34,220 nucleotides of DNA, taken from Verrucomicrobiota bacterium (GTDB taxonomy: Bacteria; Verrucomicrobiota; Verrucomicrobiia; Chthoniobacterales; SZAS-18). The stretch lies in NCBI GenBank assembly GCA_025353105.1, contig JANXRG010000108.1:1-34220 (forward strand), given 5' to 3'. The notes beneath the pieces were generated by a model. It made no database searches. It was not told where the DNA came from and worked only from the letters and a program-made list of their open reading frames with translations. Every line of letters starts with the position of its first letter. Position 1 is the stretch's first letter. Both the position numbers and the translations under genes were made by a program. Positions 15,109 through 22,844 of the stretch are shown here, in pieces.

Positions 15109-16134
15109 TCAATACGCCGCCTGCGCACCCTTGAGATTGCGCCGCGCGATCCATGGCATCAGGCCGCGCAAGCGCGTGCCGACCTTTTCGATCGGGTGCT
15201 TTTCTCCGGCCTTCAGCAGTTTCGTGTAGGTCTTCCGGCCGGTCTTGTATTCGCGAATCCAACGCCGCGCGAACGTGCCATCCTGAATTTCCTTCAGCAC
15301 CTTCTTCATCTCGGCGCGCACCGCGCGATTGATGATACGTGGACCGGTGACGACATCGCCAAACTTCGCGGTTTCGGAAATTGAAAACCGCATCCCGGCG
15401 ATGCCCGCCTCGTTCATGAGGTCGACGATGAGCTTCAGCTCGTGCAGGCATTCGAAGTACGCCATCTCGGGTTGGTACCCGGCGGCGACCAGCGTCTCGT
15501 AGCCGGCCTGGACCAGCGCGGTCGCGCCGCCGCACAGCACGGCCTGCTCGCCGAATAAATCAGTCTCCGTCTCCTCCTGGAAGGTCGTCTCAATCACCCC
15601 GGCGCGTGTCCCGCCAATGGCTTTGGCCCAAGCGAGCGCGAGCTTCTTCGCCTGCTTCGACGGGTTCTGGTAGATGGCGATCAGCGCAGGCACGCCCTTG
15701 CCCTCGAGGAACTGCCGCCGCACGATGTGGCCGGGCCCCTTCGGTGCGACCATGAACACGTCCACGTCCTTGGGTGGTTTGACCGTGCCATAATGGACCG
15801 CGAAGCCGTGGCAGAACACGAGCGCCTTCCCCTTTTTCATAACCGGCGCGACTTCGGACTCATAGATTGGGGCGATTTTAAGGTCGGGCGCGCAGAACAT
15901 GATGATGTCGGCCTTTGCGGCCGCCTCCCTCACGTCGTACACCTTGAATCCCTTTTCGGCGGCAACCGCCCGCGAGGGGCTGCCGGCGTACAGTCCGATG
16001 ATGACGTTGACGCCGCTGTCCTTGAGATTCAGGGCATGTGCGTGCCCTTGCGAACCGAAACCGATCACGGCGACGGTCTTGTTTTGCAGCACGGCGAGAT
16101 TCGCGTCTTTGTCGGTGTAGATTTTTGCGGCCAT
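15109..16134 (-). CDS. ilvC: ketol-acid reductoisomerase (class I)
   Basis: A 341-residue enzyme that isomerises and reduces acetolactate or acetohydroxybutyrate with NADPH and Mg2+, the second step of valine and isoleucine synthesis. The Rossmann motif is GFGSQGHAHALNLKDSG (residues 25-41). The cofactor-specificity loop is GLYAGSPSR (47-55). Catalytic residues are His109 (FCHGF) and Lys132 (APKGPGH). The C-terminal domain has metal ligands Asp192 and Glu196 (ETDLFGEQ), Glu228 and Glu232 (YFECLHE), and Ser253 (SISET) for substrate. The length is that of the short class I form. It lies 52 bases downstream of ilvN on the same strand, so the two form an operon. Confidence 0.97.
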   Translation of the reverse strand: MAAKIYTDKDANLAVLQNKTVAVIGFGSQGHAHALNLKDSGVNVIIGLYAGSPSRAVAAEKGFKVYDVREAAAKADIIMFCAPDLKIAPIYESEVAPVMKKGKALVFCHGFAVHYGTVKPPKDVDVFMVAPKGPGHIVRRQFLEGKGVPALIAIYQNPSKQAKKLALAWAKAIGGTRAGVIETTFQEETETDLFGEQAVLCGGATALVQAGYETLVAAGYQPEMAYFECLHELKLIVDLMNEAGIAGMRFSISETAKFGDVVTGPRIINRAVRAEMKKVLKEIQDGTFARRWIREYKTGRKTYTKLLKAGEKHPIEKVGTRLRGLMPWIARRNLKGAQAAY

Positions 16135-16186
16135 GGATTGCGGTGGGGATGGACCGCGCCGGCGGGCGGCGGGTCCGGAATGGAAA

Positions 16187-16666
16187 TTATGATTCGGTCC
16201 GCATCATCGCGACCTTGCCCGTGCGGGCGATTCCGGCGATGCCGAACGGGTTCATCATCTTGAGGAACTTGTTGATCTTGGCCTCGTGGCCGGTGAGTTC
16301 GATGACGAGGCTGTTCAGTTGCATGTCCACCACCTTTGCGCGGAAGATCTCGCAGATTTGCATAATCTCCGGCCGCGACGACGGGTCGGCATTCACGCGC
16401 AGGAGGACGAGTTCTCGGTCGACGTATTCGCCGTCGCGGAAATCCTCGATCTGGATCACGTCCACCAGTTTGCCCAGCTGTTTAGTGACTTGCTCGAGGA
16501 CCGCGTCGTCGCCCCGGACCACGATGGTCATATGCGCGACCGACGGGTCGTTTGTGGGTCCGCTGTTGAGCGTGTCAATGTTGAAGCCGCGACCGCTGAA
16601 CATGCCCGCAATGCGAGCGAGGACGCCGAAGCGATTTTCCACGAGAACCGAAAGCGTGTGGCGCAT
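16187..16666 (-). CDS. ilvN: acetolactate synthase small (regulatory) subunit
   Basis: A 159-residue regulatory subunit. Its N-terminal ACT domain (about residues 1-75) begins MRHTLSVLVENRFGVLARIAGMFSGRGFNIDTL, the family signature, with the N-x-GVL-R and GRGFNI loops where valine binds for feedback inhibition. The C-terminal domain holds RELVLLRV, FRAKVVDM and the conserved end LMMNPFGI-like segment (FLKMMNPFGIAGIARTGKVAM). AGGAA lies about ten bases upstream of the ATG at 16666, a usable ribosome site. ilvC follows by 52 bases. The catalytic large subunit (ilvB) is not adjacent: the upstream neighbour is a divergent phosphatase gene. Confidence 0.95.
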   Translation of the reverse strand: MRHTLSVLVENRFGVLARIAGMFSGRGFNIDTLNSGPTNDPSVAHMTIVVRGDDAVLEQVTKQLGKLVDVIQIEDFRDGEYVDRELVLLRVNADPSSRPEIMQICEIFRAKVVDMQLNSLVIELTGHEAKINKFLKMMNPFGIAGIARTGKVAMMRTES

Positions 16667-16750
16667 ATGTCCTTGTTTCCTGGGCGACCCTGTTTTGCCG
16701 GGAGCGGAGACTCCGGAGGATTGGGCCTTTCGTCAAACGGATTTTCGGCC

Positions 16751-16756
16751 TATGAC
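16751..16756 (+). promoter_or_regulatory. putative -10 box for the HAD phosphatase gene
   Basis: TATGAC (four of six consensus bases) lies nine bases before the ATG at 16766. A weak -35 candidate TTTCGT is at 16728-16733 with a 17-base spacer. On the other strand TTGACG (complement of 16731-16736) may be the -35 box of ilvN, though no good -10 box follows. The 99-base divergent gap thus probably holds both promoters. Confidence 0.3.
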
Positions 16757-16765
16757 GGCCGACTC

Positions 16766-17353
16766 ATGCAACTTGCGATTCCCCCGGGGCCCTTCGGCGC
16801 GTACCTCTTCGACTGCGACGGGACGCTCGCAGACACCATGCCGCTGCATTATCGCGCCTGGCGGGCGACCCTTGATCCACTCGGTGCGGAATTCCCAGAA
16901 GATTTCTTTTACGGGATTGGTGGGACGCCAACGGCGCGCATCGTGGAAATCCTGAATGAGCGAAACGGGATCACCATGCCGATCGATTTGACGGCGCGAA
17001 CCAAGTCGGTGGCGTTCGTGGCCCTGCTGGCGGAGGCGCGTCCGATCGATGAGGTGATGACTTTGGCGCGCCGCGCGATCGATGCGGGAGAGAAAGTGGC
17101 CGTCGTGACCGGCGGTATGCGATGGGTGACCGACCGCATTTTGGAGGTCATTGGCGCGGGCGGGATTTTCGCGACGGTTGTGACGTCGGAGGATGTCGTG
17201 CGGGGGAAGCCGGCCCCGGATTGTTACCTTGAGGCGGCGCGGCGGTTGGCCGTTTCGCCGGCCGATTGTCTGGTGTTCGAGGACACGCGCACGGGAATCG
17301 AGGCGGCGACCGCAGCCGGGATGCGATCCGTGCTCGTGCCGCGGCCGCGCTGA
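16766..17353 (+). CDS. HAD-superfamily phosphatase (beta-phosphoglucomutase/YqaB-like)
   Basis: A 195-residue protein starting at ATG 16766 (MQLAIPPGPFGAYLFDCDGT). The long open frame upstream is a shadow of ilvN. All HAD motifs are present. Motif I is LFDCDGTLADT, with nucleophile Asp16 and acid/base Asp18. Motif II is VAVVTGG. Motif III Lys is in RGKPAPD, and motif IV is VFEDTRTGIEAA. The small alpha-helical cap and the MPLHYRAWRATL segment resemble the YqaB/beta-phosphoglucomutase subgroup, so a sugar phosphate such as fructose-1-phosphate is a possible substrate. Cytoplasmic. It is divergent from ilvN. Confidence 0.9.
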   Translation: MQLAIPPGPFGAYLFDCDGTLADTMPLHYRAWRATLDPLGAEFPEDFFYGIGGTPTARIVEILNERNGITMPIDLTARTKSVAFVALLAEARPIDEVMTLARRAIDAGEKVAVVTGGMRWVTDRILEVIGAGGIFATVVTSEDVVRGKPAPDCYLEAARRLAVSPADCLVFEDTRTGIEAATAAGMRSVLVPRPR

Positions 17354-17396
17354 ACGCGGTGGTGTCGATGGGCGCCCGAATGTGACGGCGAGCTAA

Positions 17397-17497
17397 GGTG
17401 GAACGCGATCTCCGAGCGCGTTGGCAATGGGTTTGGCAGCCCGCGGGCGCGGGCTGCATTTGCCTCTTGGCAACGCGCTCAGAGATCGCGTTCCACC
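17397..17497. repeat. large nested palindrome (REP/MITE-like) between convergent genes
   Basis: Two 31-base arms, 17397-17427 and 17467-17497, are inverted copies with only two mismatches (core CGCGATCTCCGAGCGCG against CGCGCTCAGAGATCGCG). Inside is a second perfect stem, GCAGCCCGC (17436-17444) with GCGGGCTGC (17449-17457), around a four-base loop. The element fills the gap between the HAD gene (+) and gspE (-), both transcribed toward it. It could serve as a bidirectional terminator, a repetitive extragenic palindrome, or a miniature mobile element. No target-site duplication was evident. The remaining 133 bases up to the gspE stop show no gene. Confidence 0.85.
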
Positions 17498-17630
17498 AGC
17501 GTCACCTCCAGCTTGCCAACCGCGATTCGACTTCACGTCCTAGCCGTAATTGCATTTTCGCGGGTTCTAAATATTCCCAACTTCCTTCGAGTTTCGAATT
17601 TCGAACTTCCCGCGCCGTCGGGCGCTCCCC

Positions 17631-19349
17631 TCAATCCGTCTCCGCGATCGCCTCGTCCTCCTGCGTCACGCGGATGACTTCCTCGACGGTGCTCATCCCC
17701 TGCCGCACGCGTCGCCAGCCGTCCTGTCGCAGGGTCACCATGCCCTCGGAAACCGCGACCGCTTTCAGCACGCCGCCACTGGCCTTGTGGACGATTTCCT
17801 CGCGCAGGCGCTCGGTGACGGGACAAATCTCGTAGATCGCCGCGCGTCCGAGGTAGCCCGTGTGACGACAGGCATCGCAGCCCACACCCCGCTTGAAGCG
17901 GTGCCCGAATTCATGCGGCACGCCAATCGATTCAAGATACGCGGGGTCGTAGTCGTGGTCCTCGATGCAGTGCAAGCAGACGGTGCGCACCAAACGCTGG
18001 GCGATGAACGCGCGCACTACGCTCGCGACGAGGAAGGCCTCGACGCCCATGTCGAGCAGGCGCGTGATCGCGCCGACGGCGTCGTTCGTGTGCAGGGTGG
18101 AGAAGACGAGATGCCCGGTCATGGCGGCCCGAATGCCGATTTCCGCGGTTTCGAAGTCGCGCATTTCGCCGACCATCACGACATTCGGATCCTGGCGGAG
18201 GATGGAGCGAAGCCCGTTGGCGAAAGTGAGATTAATTTCGGGGCGCACCTCAATCTGACTCACGCCCGGCAGCCGGTACTCGACCGGGTCCTCGATCGTA
18301 ATGATGCGCCGCTGCACGGAGTTGATGCTGCTCAGGAAGCAATACAAGCTCGTGGATTTGCCCGAGCCCGTCGGTCCGGTGAGCAACATGATGCCGTTTG
18401 GTTGGGCGAGCAGGGTCTTCACGAGGGCGAGGTGCGCGTCGCTCATGTCCAGCCGGTCGAGCCCGAATCGCTGCTCGTCGCGCGCGAGCAACCGGAGCGA
18501 GATGCTTTCGCCGTGCACGGTGGGAATGGTGGAAACGCGCACGTCGATATCGCGCGTGCCATCCTTGAGATTGATGCGGCCGTCCTGGGGCAGGCGCCGC
18601 TCGGCGATGTCCATGTGGGCCATCACCTTCAAACGGCTGATGATGGCGCTCTGCAACAACCGGAGCTGCGGTGGAACCGCCGTCTCGTGCAGAATGCCGT
18701 CGATCCGGTACCGGATGCGCAAATCGTTTTCCAGCGGCTCGACGTGGATGTCGGTCGCCCGCTCCGCGATCGCCTCGCGGATGATCAGGTTCACGAATTT
18801 TACGACGCTGGCCTCGGGATCGTCGGCGTTGAGATCCGCCGCGATCGACTCGCGATCCGCCGGTAGATCGAGCGAAGAGTTGTTCTGGATGAGCTGGTCG
18901 AACGTCTCCGCGCCCACGCCGTACAGCGTCTTGATCGCGCGGATAAGCGGGGCGCGCGGCACGAGCAGCCAGCGCAGCGTCTTGCCCGGCGTGAGCTGCG
19001 CGGCGAGCTGGCGGGCGACGGGATTGAAGAGGTCGTAGGTCGCGAGCGTGAGCGAGTCTTCCGTCTTCTCCAGCGGCAGGACGTGGTGCTGAAAAACGAA
19101 GCGGCTCGGGAGCGCCTTCACCGCCTCGCGTTCGACCTTGGCGGGGTCGAGCCGCGGTTCATAGGGCACGTCAAAGGCCTCGGCGAGATGCGCGAGAAAG
19201 CGGCCCTCGTTGACCTTCGGTGAGTTGAGTGCGGTGTTGGTCCACGTCACGCCGGGTTCGCGGGCATCGGCGAGCTGACCTGCCTCTTCGAGACTAGGCA
19301 CTCCGGCCGCAACGAGCGCCTCGACCAGCTTTTGGCGGAAGGGTGACAT
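17631..19349 (-). CDS. gspE: type II secretion ATPase GspE
   Basis: A 572-residue cytoplasmic hexameric ATPase that powers pseudopilus assembly. An N-terminal domain of about 150 residues (MshEN/N1E-like) is followed by the catalytic core. Walker A is LLTGPTGSGKSTS near residues 320-332. An Asp box lies in IITIEDPVEY, the Walker B region is VVMVGEMRDFETAEIG, and a His box is STLHTNDA. Two CxxC pairs (VCLHC and CDAC), the zinc-binding element of GspE proteins, flank the C-terminal C1 domain. The gspD stop lies 42 bases upstream, so it is the second gene of a gspD-gspE operon. Confidence 0.96.
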   Translation of the reverse strand: MSPFRQKLVEALVAAGVPSLEEAGQLADAREPGVTWTNTALNSPKVNEGRFLAHLAEAFDVPYEPRLDPAKVEREAVKALPSRFVFQHHVLPLEKTEDSLTLATYDLFNPVARQLAAQLTPGKTLRWLLVPRAPLIRAIKTLYGVGAETFDQLIQNNSSLDLPADRESIAADLNADDPEASVVKFVNLIIREAIAERATDIHVEPLENDLRIRYRIDGILHETAVPPQLRLLQSAIISRLKVMAHMDIAERRLPQDGRINLKDGTRDIDVRVSTIPTVHGESISLRLLARDEQRFGLDRLDMSDAHLALVKTLLAQPNGIMLLTGPTGSGKSTSLYCFLSSINSVQRRIITIEDPVEYRLPGVSQIEVRPEINLTFANGLRSILRQDPNVVMVGEMRDFETAEIGIRAAMTGHLVFSTLHTNDAVGAITRLLDMGVEAFLVASVVRAFIAQRLVRTVCLHCIEDHDYDPAYLESIGVPHEFGHRFKRGVGCDACRHTGYLGRAAIYEICPVTERLREEIVHKASGGVLKAVAVSEGMVTLRQDGWRRVRQGMSTVEEVIRVTQEDEAIAETD

Positions 19350-19391
19350 TCGAATCAGAAACGGTCGGACGCCGCACCCTTTGGGATCGGC

Positions 19392-21833
19392 CTAACCATC
19401 GGACGGCGGGTCCTCATTCCGAACCACATCCTTGTCGGTGGGAGGGACCGGCCTGGGCTTGGTGGTTTTCGGCTTCGGGCGGACTGGCGCGGGCTGCACG
19501 CGAATCGCCTTGCGCACCGAATCCGGCGCGGGCTGGGGCCGACCTGGCGGATAGAGCTGGCCCGCGAGGTCGCCGGAAAGATAGTACCGTTGCTCTTCGT
19601 CGCTCTTGGCGCGCACCAGCTGCTTCTGCGTGTTCGCCACCATGGGATGCAGCAAGATAATCAACTCAGAGCGGCTGGCGCTATTGTTTTGGGTCTTGAA
19701 CAAGTAGCCGAGAATCGGGATCCGGCTCAGAAATGGCAGACCACTCTGCGTCTTCGAGTCCTCCTGTTTGATGAGTCCGCCCAAGACGATCGTGGCGTTG
19801 TTCGGCACGGAAACCGTCGACCTGACAAAACGCGTCGCAATCGTCGGAACGGGATTGCCCGCTATCACCACCCCGCCGCCTGACACGACCGAGTCGATCT
19901 TCTGGTAGATGTCGAGGGTGACCTCGTTGTCGCTGTTGATCAACGGGATGACCTCCAATTGCAGAGTCACACTCTTGAATTGAATGGACGAACTGACGGC
20001 CGAAGTTGTATTCGCCGTCGAGCCGGCGGTGATGTTCGACAGCGTGCTGGTCGGCACGGCAATTTCCTGACCGCTCGCGATCACGGCCTTCTTGTTATTG
20101 CTCGCGAAGACGACGGGACGGGAAATCGTCTTGAATCGGTTACTCGACTCCAAAGCCTTGACGAGGATATCGAAATTACTGGTCGCCCGGACGACGGCGC
20201 CCGCTCCGCTAAAACCGCCCAGGGCCGTCGCGAGAGCCGAGATGACCGAGAGACCCGTGGCGGGCGTCGTGGTGCTGTTTGGATTGATGAATCCCGGACT
20301 GCTGCCGGTGAAGTTTGTGAAACCCGTTACGGCCCCCGAGCGAAGAATATAATCCACGCCACTTTCGATGCCGTTGCCGAGCGAGAACTCGCCGATGACC
20401 GCGGAGATCAGCACCTGCGGCGCGCGCACGTCGAGCTGCGCGATGATCTTCATCACGCGATCCACCGCCTCGCCGCTGCCCTGGATGATGATGGCGTTGT
20501 CGCGCGGATCGGCGATGAGCTTGGTGTTGCCGACGACCACCGCGCTTGGAGTTGTGTCGGTCTGCTGCGTCTCGAGACCCTGCGTCAAATTGAGTCCGCC
20601 CCCGCCGGCATTGGTGCCGGAACCGGACGCCGAACGATTCTGATTGTTGGCGAACAGCGGATTCTGCGCGCCGGTCTGCGCGGCCGGACGACCCGCCGCG
20701 CCAGGCGCCCCCGCGTTTCCGGACTGGTCGCTCCCTGGCTCGGTGAGCGACTGGACGAGGATCTGCAGGATGTCGCGCGCGGAAACAAACTTGAGCCGGC
20801 GCTTCACCGGATCGGCAAACGGAGTGTTCGCGTCGAACTCCTCAATCAACCGGCGCACGAGCGGCATGTTGACGGGACGGGTCACGACGTGCACGCGGTT
20901 CGTGCGCACGTCCGCCGTGATCTGAATCTTTCCCACCACGATCGCGTCCTCGGTCATCCCCCCGAGCGCGCTCGAAAGACCGGGATTTTCCAGCACGCCT
21001 GGCACGGCGACATTTGCGGGATTGGGATTGCCCGCCTGGTTCGAGGCGGGCCGAGGGCGCACGCGATTGCCCGTGGGCGCGGCGGCGGCTTCCTTGCGCT
21101 CGAAGACGGAATTCAGAAATTCGACGGCCTTGGTAACATCGGCGCGCTCGAGCCGGATGAATTCCTCCACGACCTCCGCCGGCGGAATGTCCACGTCGCG
21201 CACCAACTGGACGAGTTTGCGGATCACGCTCGTGCTCTCCGTGACGAGCAACGCCCCGGATTTGGGCAGCGCGACAAATGATGTGTAGAGATTCGCCGTG
21301 ATGTATTGCTGCAGGATCTGTTGCAGCTCGGTCGGATCCAGGTAGCGCAGTCGAAAGAGGTACGACACGACCAGCTCACCCTCGGGCAGTTGGGCGAAGT
21401 CGGAATAAATCGAGACGCCGGCGCCCCGCGCATTCTTGCTCAAGCCGAGGACCTTGGTGATGCCATCACCGGGCACGATGGAAAATCCGTTGAGCAGTAG
21501 CGCCGTCTCGATCAGCTTGATCGCCTCAGACCTCGTCACCTTGCCGTTGACGACGATGTTGATTTGACCCTGGATGGTGGAATCGAGGACGAGCCGCTTG
21601 CTGGTCAGGCGCTCGTAGTAACTGAGCACGTCGCGGACATCGGCGTTGGGCAGCTGCATCTGCACCATTTCCTCGCCCGCGCTCGACCCGGCGCCGGGCA
21701 AGCCTGCCATGGGCGGGACGACGAGGGGCGGCGGCGTGACCGGGATGGAGGGGGGAACGCCCGGAGCCTGCGCGAGCGCGGCCCCGACCGGGAGCGTGCA
21801 TACCAGCAACAACAGGAACGCGCTGGCGCGCAT
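19392..21833 (-). CDS. gspD: type II secretion outer-membrane secretin GspD
   Basis: An 813-residue secretin from ATG 21833, chosen over GTG 21860 because it begins a classic signal peptide (MRASAFLLLLVCTLPVGAALAQA) and sits about 27 bases after a predicted transcription start. Domains in order: Pro-rich linker, N0 (about 55-130, LPNADVRDVLSYYERLT), N1 (155-220), N2 (225-340), N3 (345-480, with a long Gly/Ala/Asn-rich insertion containing GNAGAPGAAGRPAAQTG), and the secretin barrel (480-750). The secretin signature VPNNATIVLGGLIKQEDSKT is near 675-695, followed by GLPFLSRIPILGYLF. The C-terminal tail is basic and Pro-rich (RPKPKTTKPRPVPP). It forms the outer-membrane channel. Confidence 0.96.
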   Translation of the reverse strand: MRASAFLLLLVCTLPVGAALAQAPGVPPSIPVTPPPLVVPPMAGLPGAGSSAGEEMVQMQLPNADVRDVLSYYERLTSKRLVLDSTIQGQINIVVNGKVTRSEAIKLIETALLLNGFSIVPGDGITKVLGLSKNARGAGVSIYSDFAQLPEGELVVSYLFRLRYLDPTELQQILQQYITANLYTSFVALPKSGALLVTESTSVIRKLVQLVRDVDIPPAEVVEEFIRLERADVTKAVEFLNSVFERKEAAAAPTGNRVRPRPASNQAGNPNPANVAVPGVLENPGLSSALGGMTEDAIVVGKIQITADVRTNRVHVVTRPVNMPLVRRLIEEFDANTPFADPVKRRLKFVSARDILQILVQSLTEPGSDQSGNAGAPGAAGRPAAQTGAQNPLFANNQNRSASGSGTNAGGGGLNLTQGLETQQTDTTPSAVVVGNTKLIADPRDNAIIIQGSGEAVDRVMKIIAQLDVRAPQVLISAVIGEFSLGNGIESGVDYILRSGAVTGFTNFTGSSPGFINPNSTTTPATGLSVISALATALGGFSGAGAVVRATSNFDILVKALESSNRFKTISRPVVFASNNKKAVIASGQEIAVPTSTLSNITAGSTANTTSAVSSSIQFKSVTLQLEVIPLINSDNEVTLDIYQKIDSVVSGGGVVIAGNPVPTIATRFVRSTVSVPNNATIVLGGLIKQEDSKTQSGLPFLSRIPILGYLFKTQNNSASRSELIILLHPMVANTQKQLVRAKSDEEQRYYLSGDLAGQLYPPGRPQPAPDSVRKAIRVQPAPVRPKPKTTKPRPVPPTDKDVVRNEDPPSDG

Positions 21834-21848
21834 CAAACGGCACGGCTT

Positions 21849-21933
21849 GAGGAGGAACACTGGGGCAGTAAACGGTCTTTTGGCCCCAAGGTCAAACCAT
21901 GCGGGCCCGATTGCGCTGGGTGGCTTCCTCCTC
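21849..21933. repeat. 9-base inverted repeat in the gspD/gspH divergent region
   Basis: GAGGAGGAA (21849-21857) and TTCCTCCTC (21925-21933) are exact inverted copies. As a result the same pyrimidine-rich string precedes each divergent start by 13 to 15 bases. It may be a shared operator half-site, or chance. Confidence 0.4.
21867..21895 (-). promoter_or_regulatory. putative sigma70 promoter of gspD-gspE
   Basis: Read on the minus strand: TTGACC (complement of 21890-21895; five of six consensus bases), a 17-base spacer, and TTTACT (complement of 21867-21872; four of six). Transcription would begin near 21860, leaving a leader of about 27 bases before ATG 21833. Confidence 0.55.
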
Positions 21934-21939
21934 TAACCT
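21911..21939 (+). promoter_or_regulatory. putative promoter of the gspH-led operon
   Basis: TTGCGC (21911-21916) and TAACCT (21934-21939) are separated by 17 bases, with three of six consensus matches each. The -10 box ends seven bases before GTG 21947, which would make the transcript leaderless. Confidence 0.35.
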
Positions 21940-21946
21940 TGGCCCT

Positions 21947-22426
21947 GTGCGGAAGTTTCGCCCTCGCGCGTTCACGTTGATCGAGATTGCAGTCTCCATC
22001 GCGCTCATTCTTTTGATCCTCGCGATCGCCCTTCCCGCTCTCGACGGCATTTTTGCGGCCGAACGCCTGCAGAGGTCGATGGAGACCTTCGACGCCTTCG
22101 TGGCGCAGGCCCGGGAACGCAGCATGGCCGACGGCCGCGTGTATGTCCTCGCGTGGGACAATCGGAAAATCCGGATGACGGCCGACGGCCCGCCGCGCGA
22201 AGACCTTGATGCCATCGAGCAGGTCTTCACCCCGGGCGACGCGGAATCGTACTCGCTGCTGCTGCCCTCGGCGATCGAGAAGGATCCGGCCCCGGAGTGG
22301 ACGTTCTGGCCGACCGGCAGCTGCGAGCCCGCCACCATTCTCTACAAGGGACCCTCCGGCTCATGGGAGTTGCGCTACTCCGCGCTCTCCGCCCGTCCGA
22401 CCATTCGCTCCTTCATCGCCAAATGA
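21947..22426 (+). CDS. gspH: type II secretion minor pseudopilin GspH-like
   Basis: A 159-residue pseudopilin from GTG 21947 (MRKFRPRA, then FTLIEIAVSIALILLILAIALP). An ATG at 21899 in the same frame would give a 24-residue leader, but it lies between the gspD promoter and the proposed gspH promoter, so the short form is preferred. Glu is at +5. The residue at -1 is Ala instead of the usual Gly. After the helix come ERLQRSMETFDAFVAQARERSMADGRVYVLAWD and a beta-rich end, as in GspH/FimT pseudopilins of the pseudopilus tip region. Its TGA overlaps the ATG of the next gene. First of a tightly packed operon running to 27030. Confidence 0.85.
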   Translation: MRKFRPRAFTLIEIAVSIALILLILAIALPALDGIFAAERLQRSMETFDAFVAQARERSMADGRVYVLAWDNRKIRMTADGPPREDLDAIEQVFTPGDAESYSLLLPSAIEKDPAPEWTFWPTGSCEPATILYKGPSGSWELRYSALSARPTIRSFIAK

Positions 22427-22836
22427 ACGCGCGCCTTTCCCGGGTCCAACCTCGCCGCCGCGGTTTCATGCTGCTGGAGATTATGCTAGCGGTCGCGATC
22501 TTCGCGATGGGCGTGGTCACGCTCGGAGCGGCGCTCACGCAATGCCTCGTCGCCCAGCGGCTGCGTTTTGAATCCGAGCGGGCGCGGCTCGCGTTGCAGA
22601 ACCGCATGGCGGAAATCCAGGCGAACCCGGCCATGCCGGATAATTCCGCCCGGCGGGAAATGAAGGGCGCGTTTGCGGGCATGACGATGGTCGAGAAGCG
22701 CAAGGCCGTGGAATTCAAGAATGAGGAGGGCGCGATCATGGCCGGCCTCAACCAAGTGACGCTCACCGCCGAATGGGAGAGCGAGGGCGACCGCCGAAGC
22801 CGCACCTCCACCTTTTATCTGCTGCGCGGAAATTGA
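22423..22836 (+). CDS. gspI: type II secretion minor pseudopilin GspI-like
   Basis: A 137-residue pseudopilin starting at ATG 22423, which overlaps the previous stop (ATGA). The 14-residue leader ends PRRRG, cleaved before FMLLEIMLAVAIFAMGVVTL, with Gly at -1 and Glu at +5. The body has ALTQCLVAQRLRFESERARLALQNRMAEIQANP and TLTAEWESEGDRRSRTSTFYLLRGN, a short beta-sheet end like GspI. GspI starts the tip complex with GspJ and GspK in known systems. Gene order H-I-J-K supports the name more than sequence alone does. Confidence 0.85.
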   Translation: MNARLSRVQPRRRGFMLLEIMLAVAIFAMGVVTLGAALTQCLVAQRLRFESERARLALQNRMAEIQANPAMPDNSARREMKGAFAGMTMVEKRKAVEFKNEEGAIMAGLNQVTLTAEWESEGDRRSRTSTFYLLRGN

Positions 22837-22844
22837 CCGACCCG

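Noticed and set aside
19959-21281. A 440-residue plus-strand frame opposite gspD
   Set aside because: It is Arg/Asp/His-rich with no motif; gspD on the other strand carries the full secretin signature.
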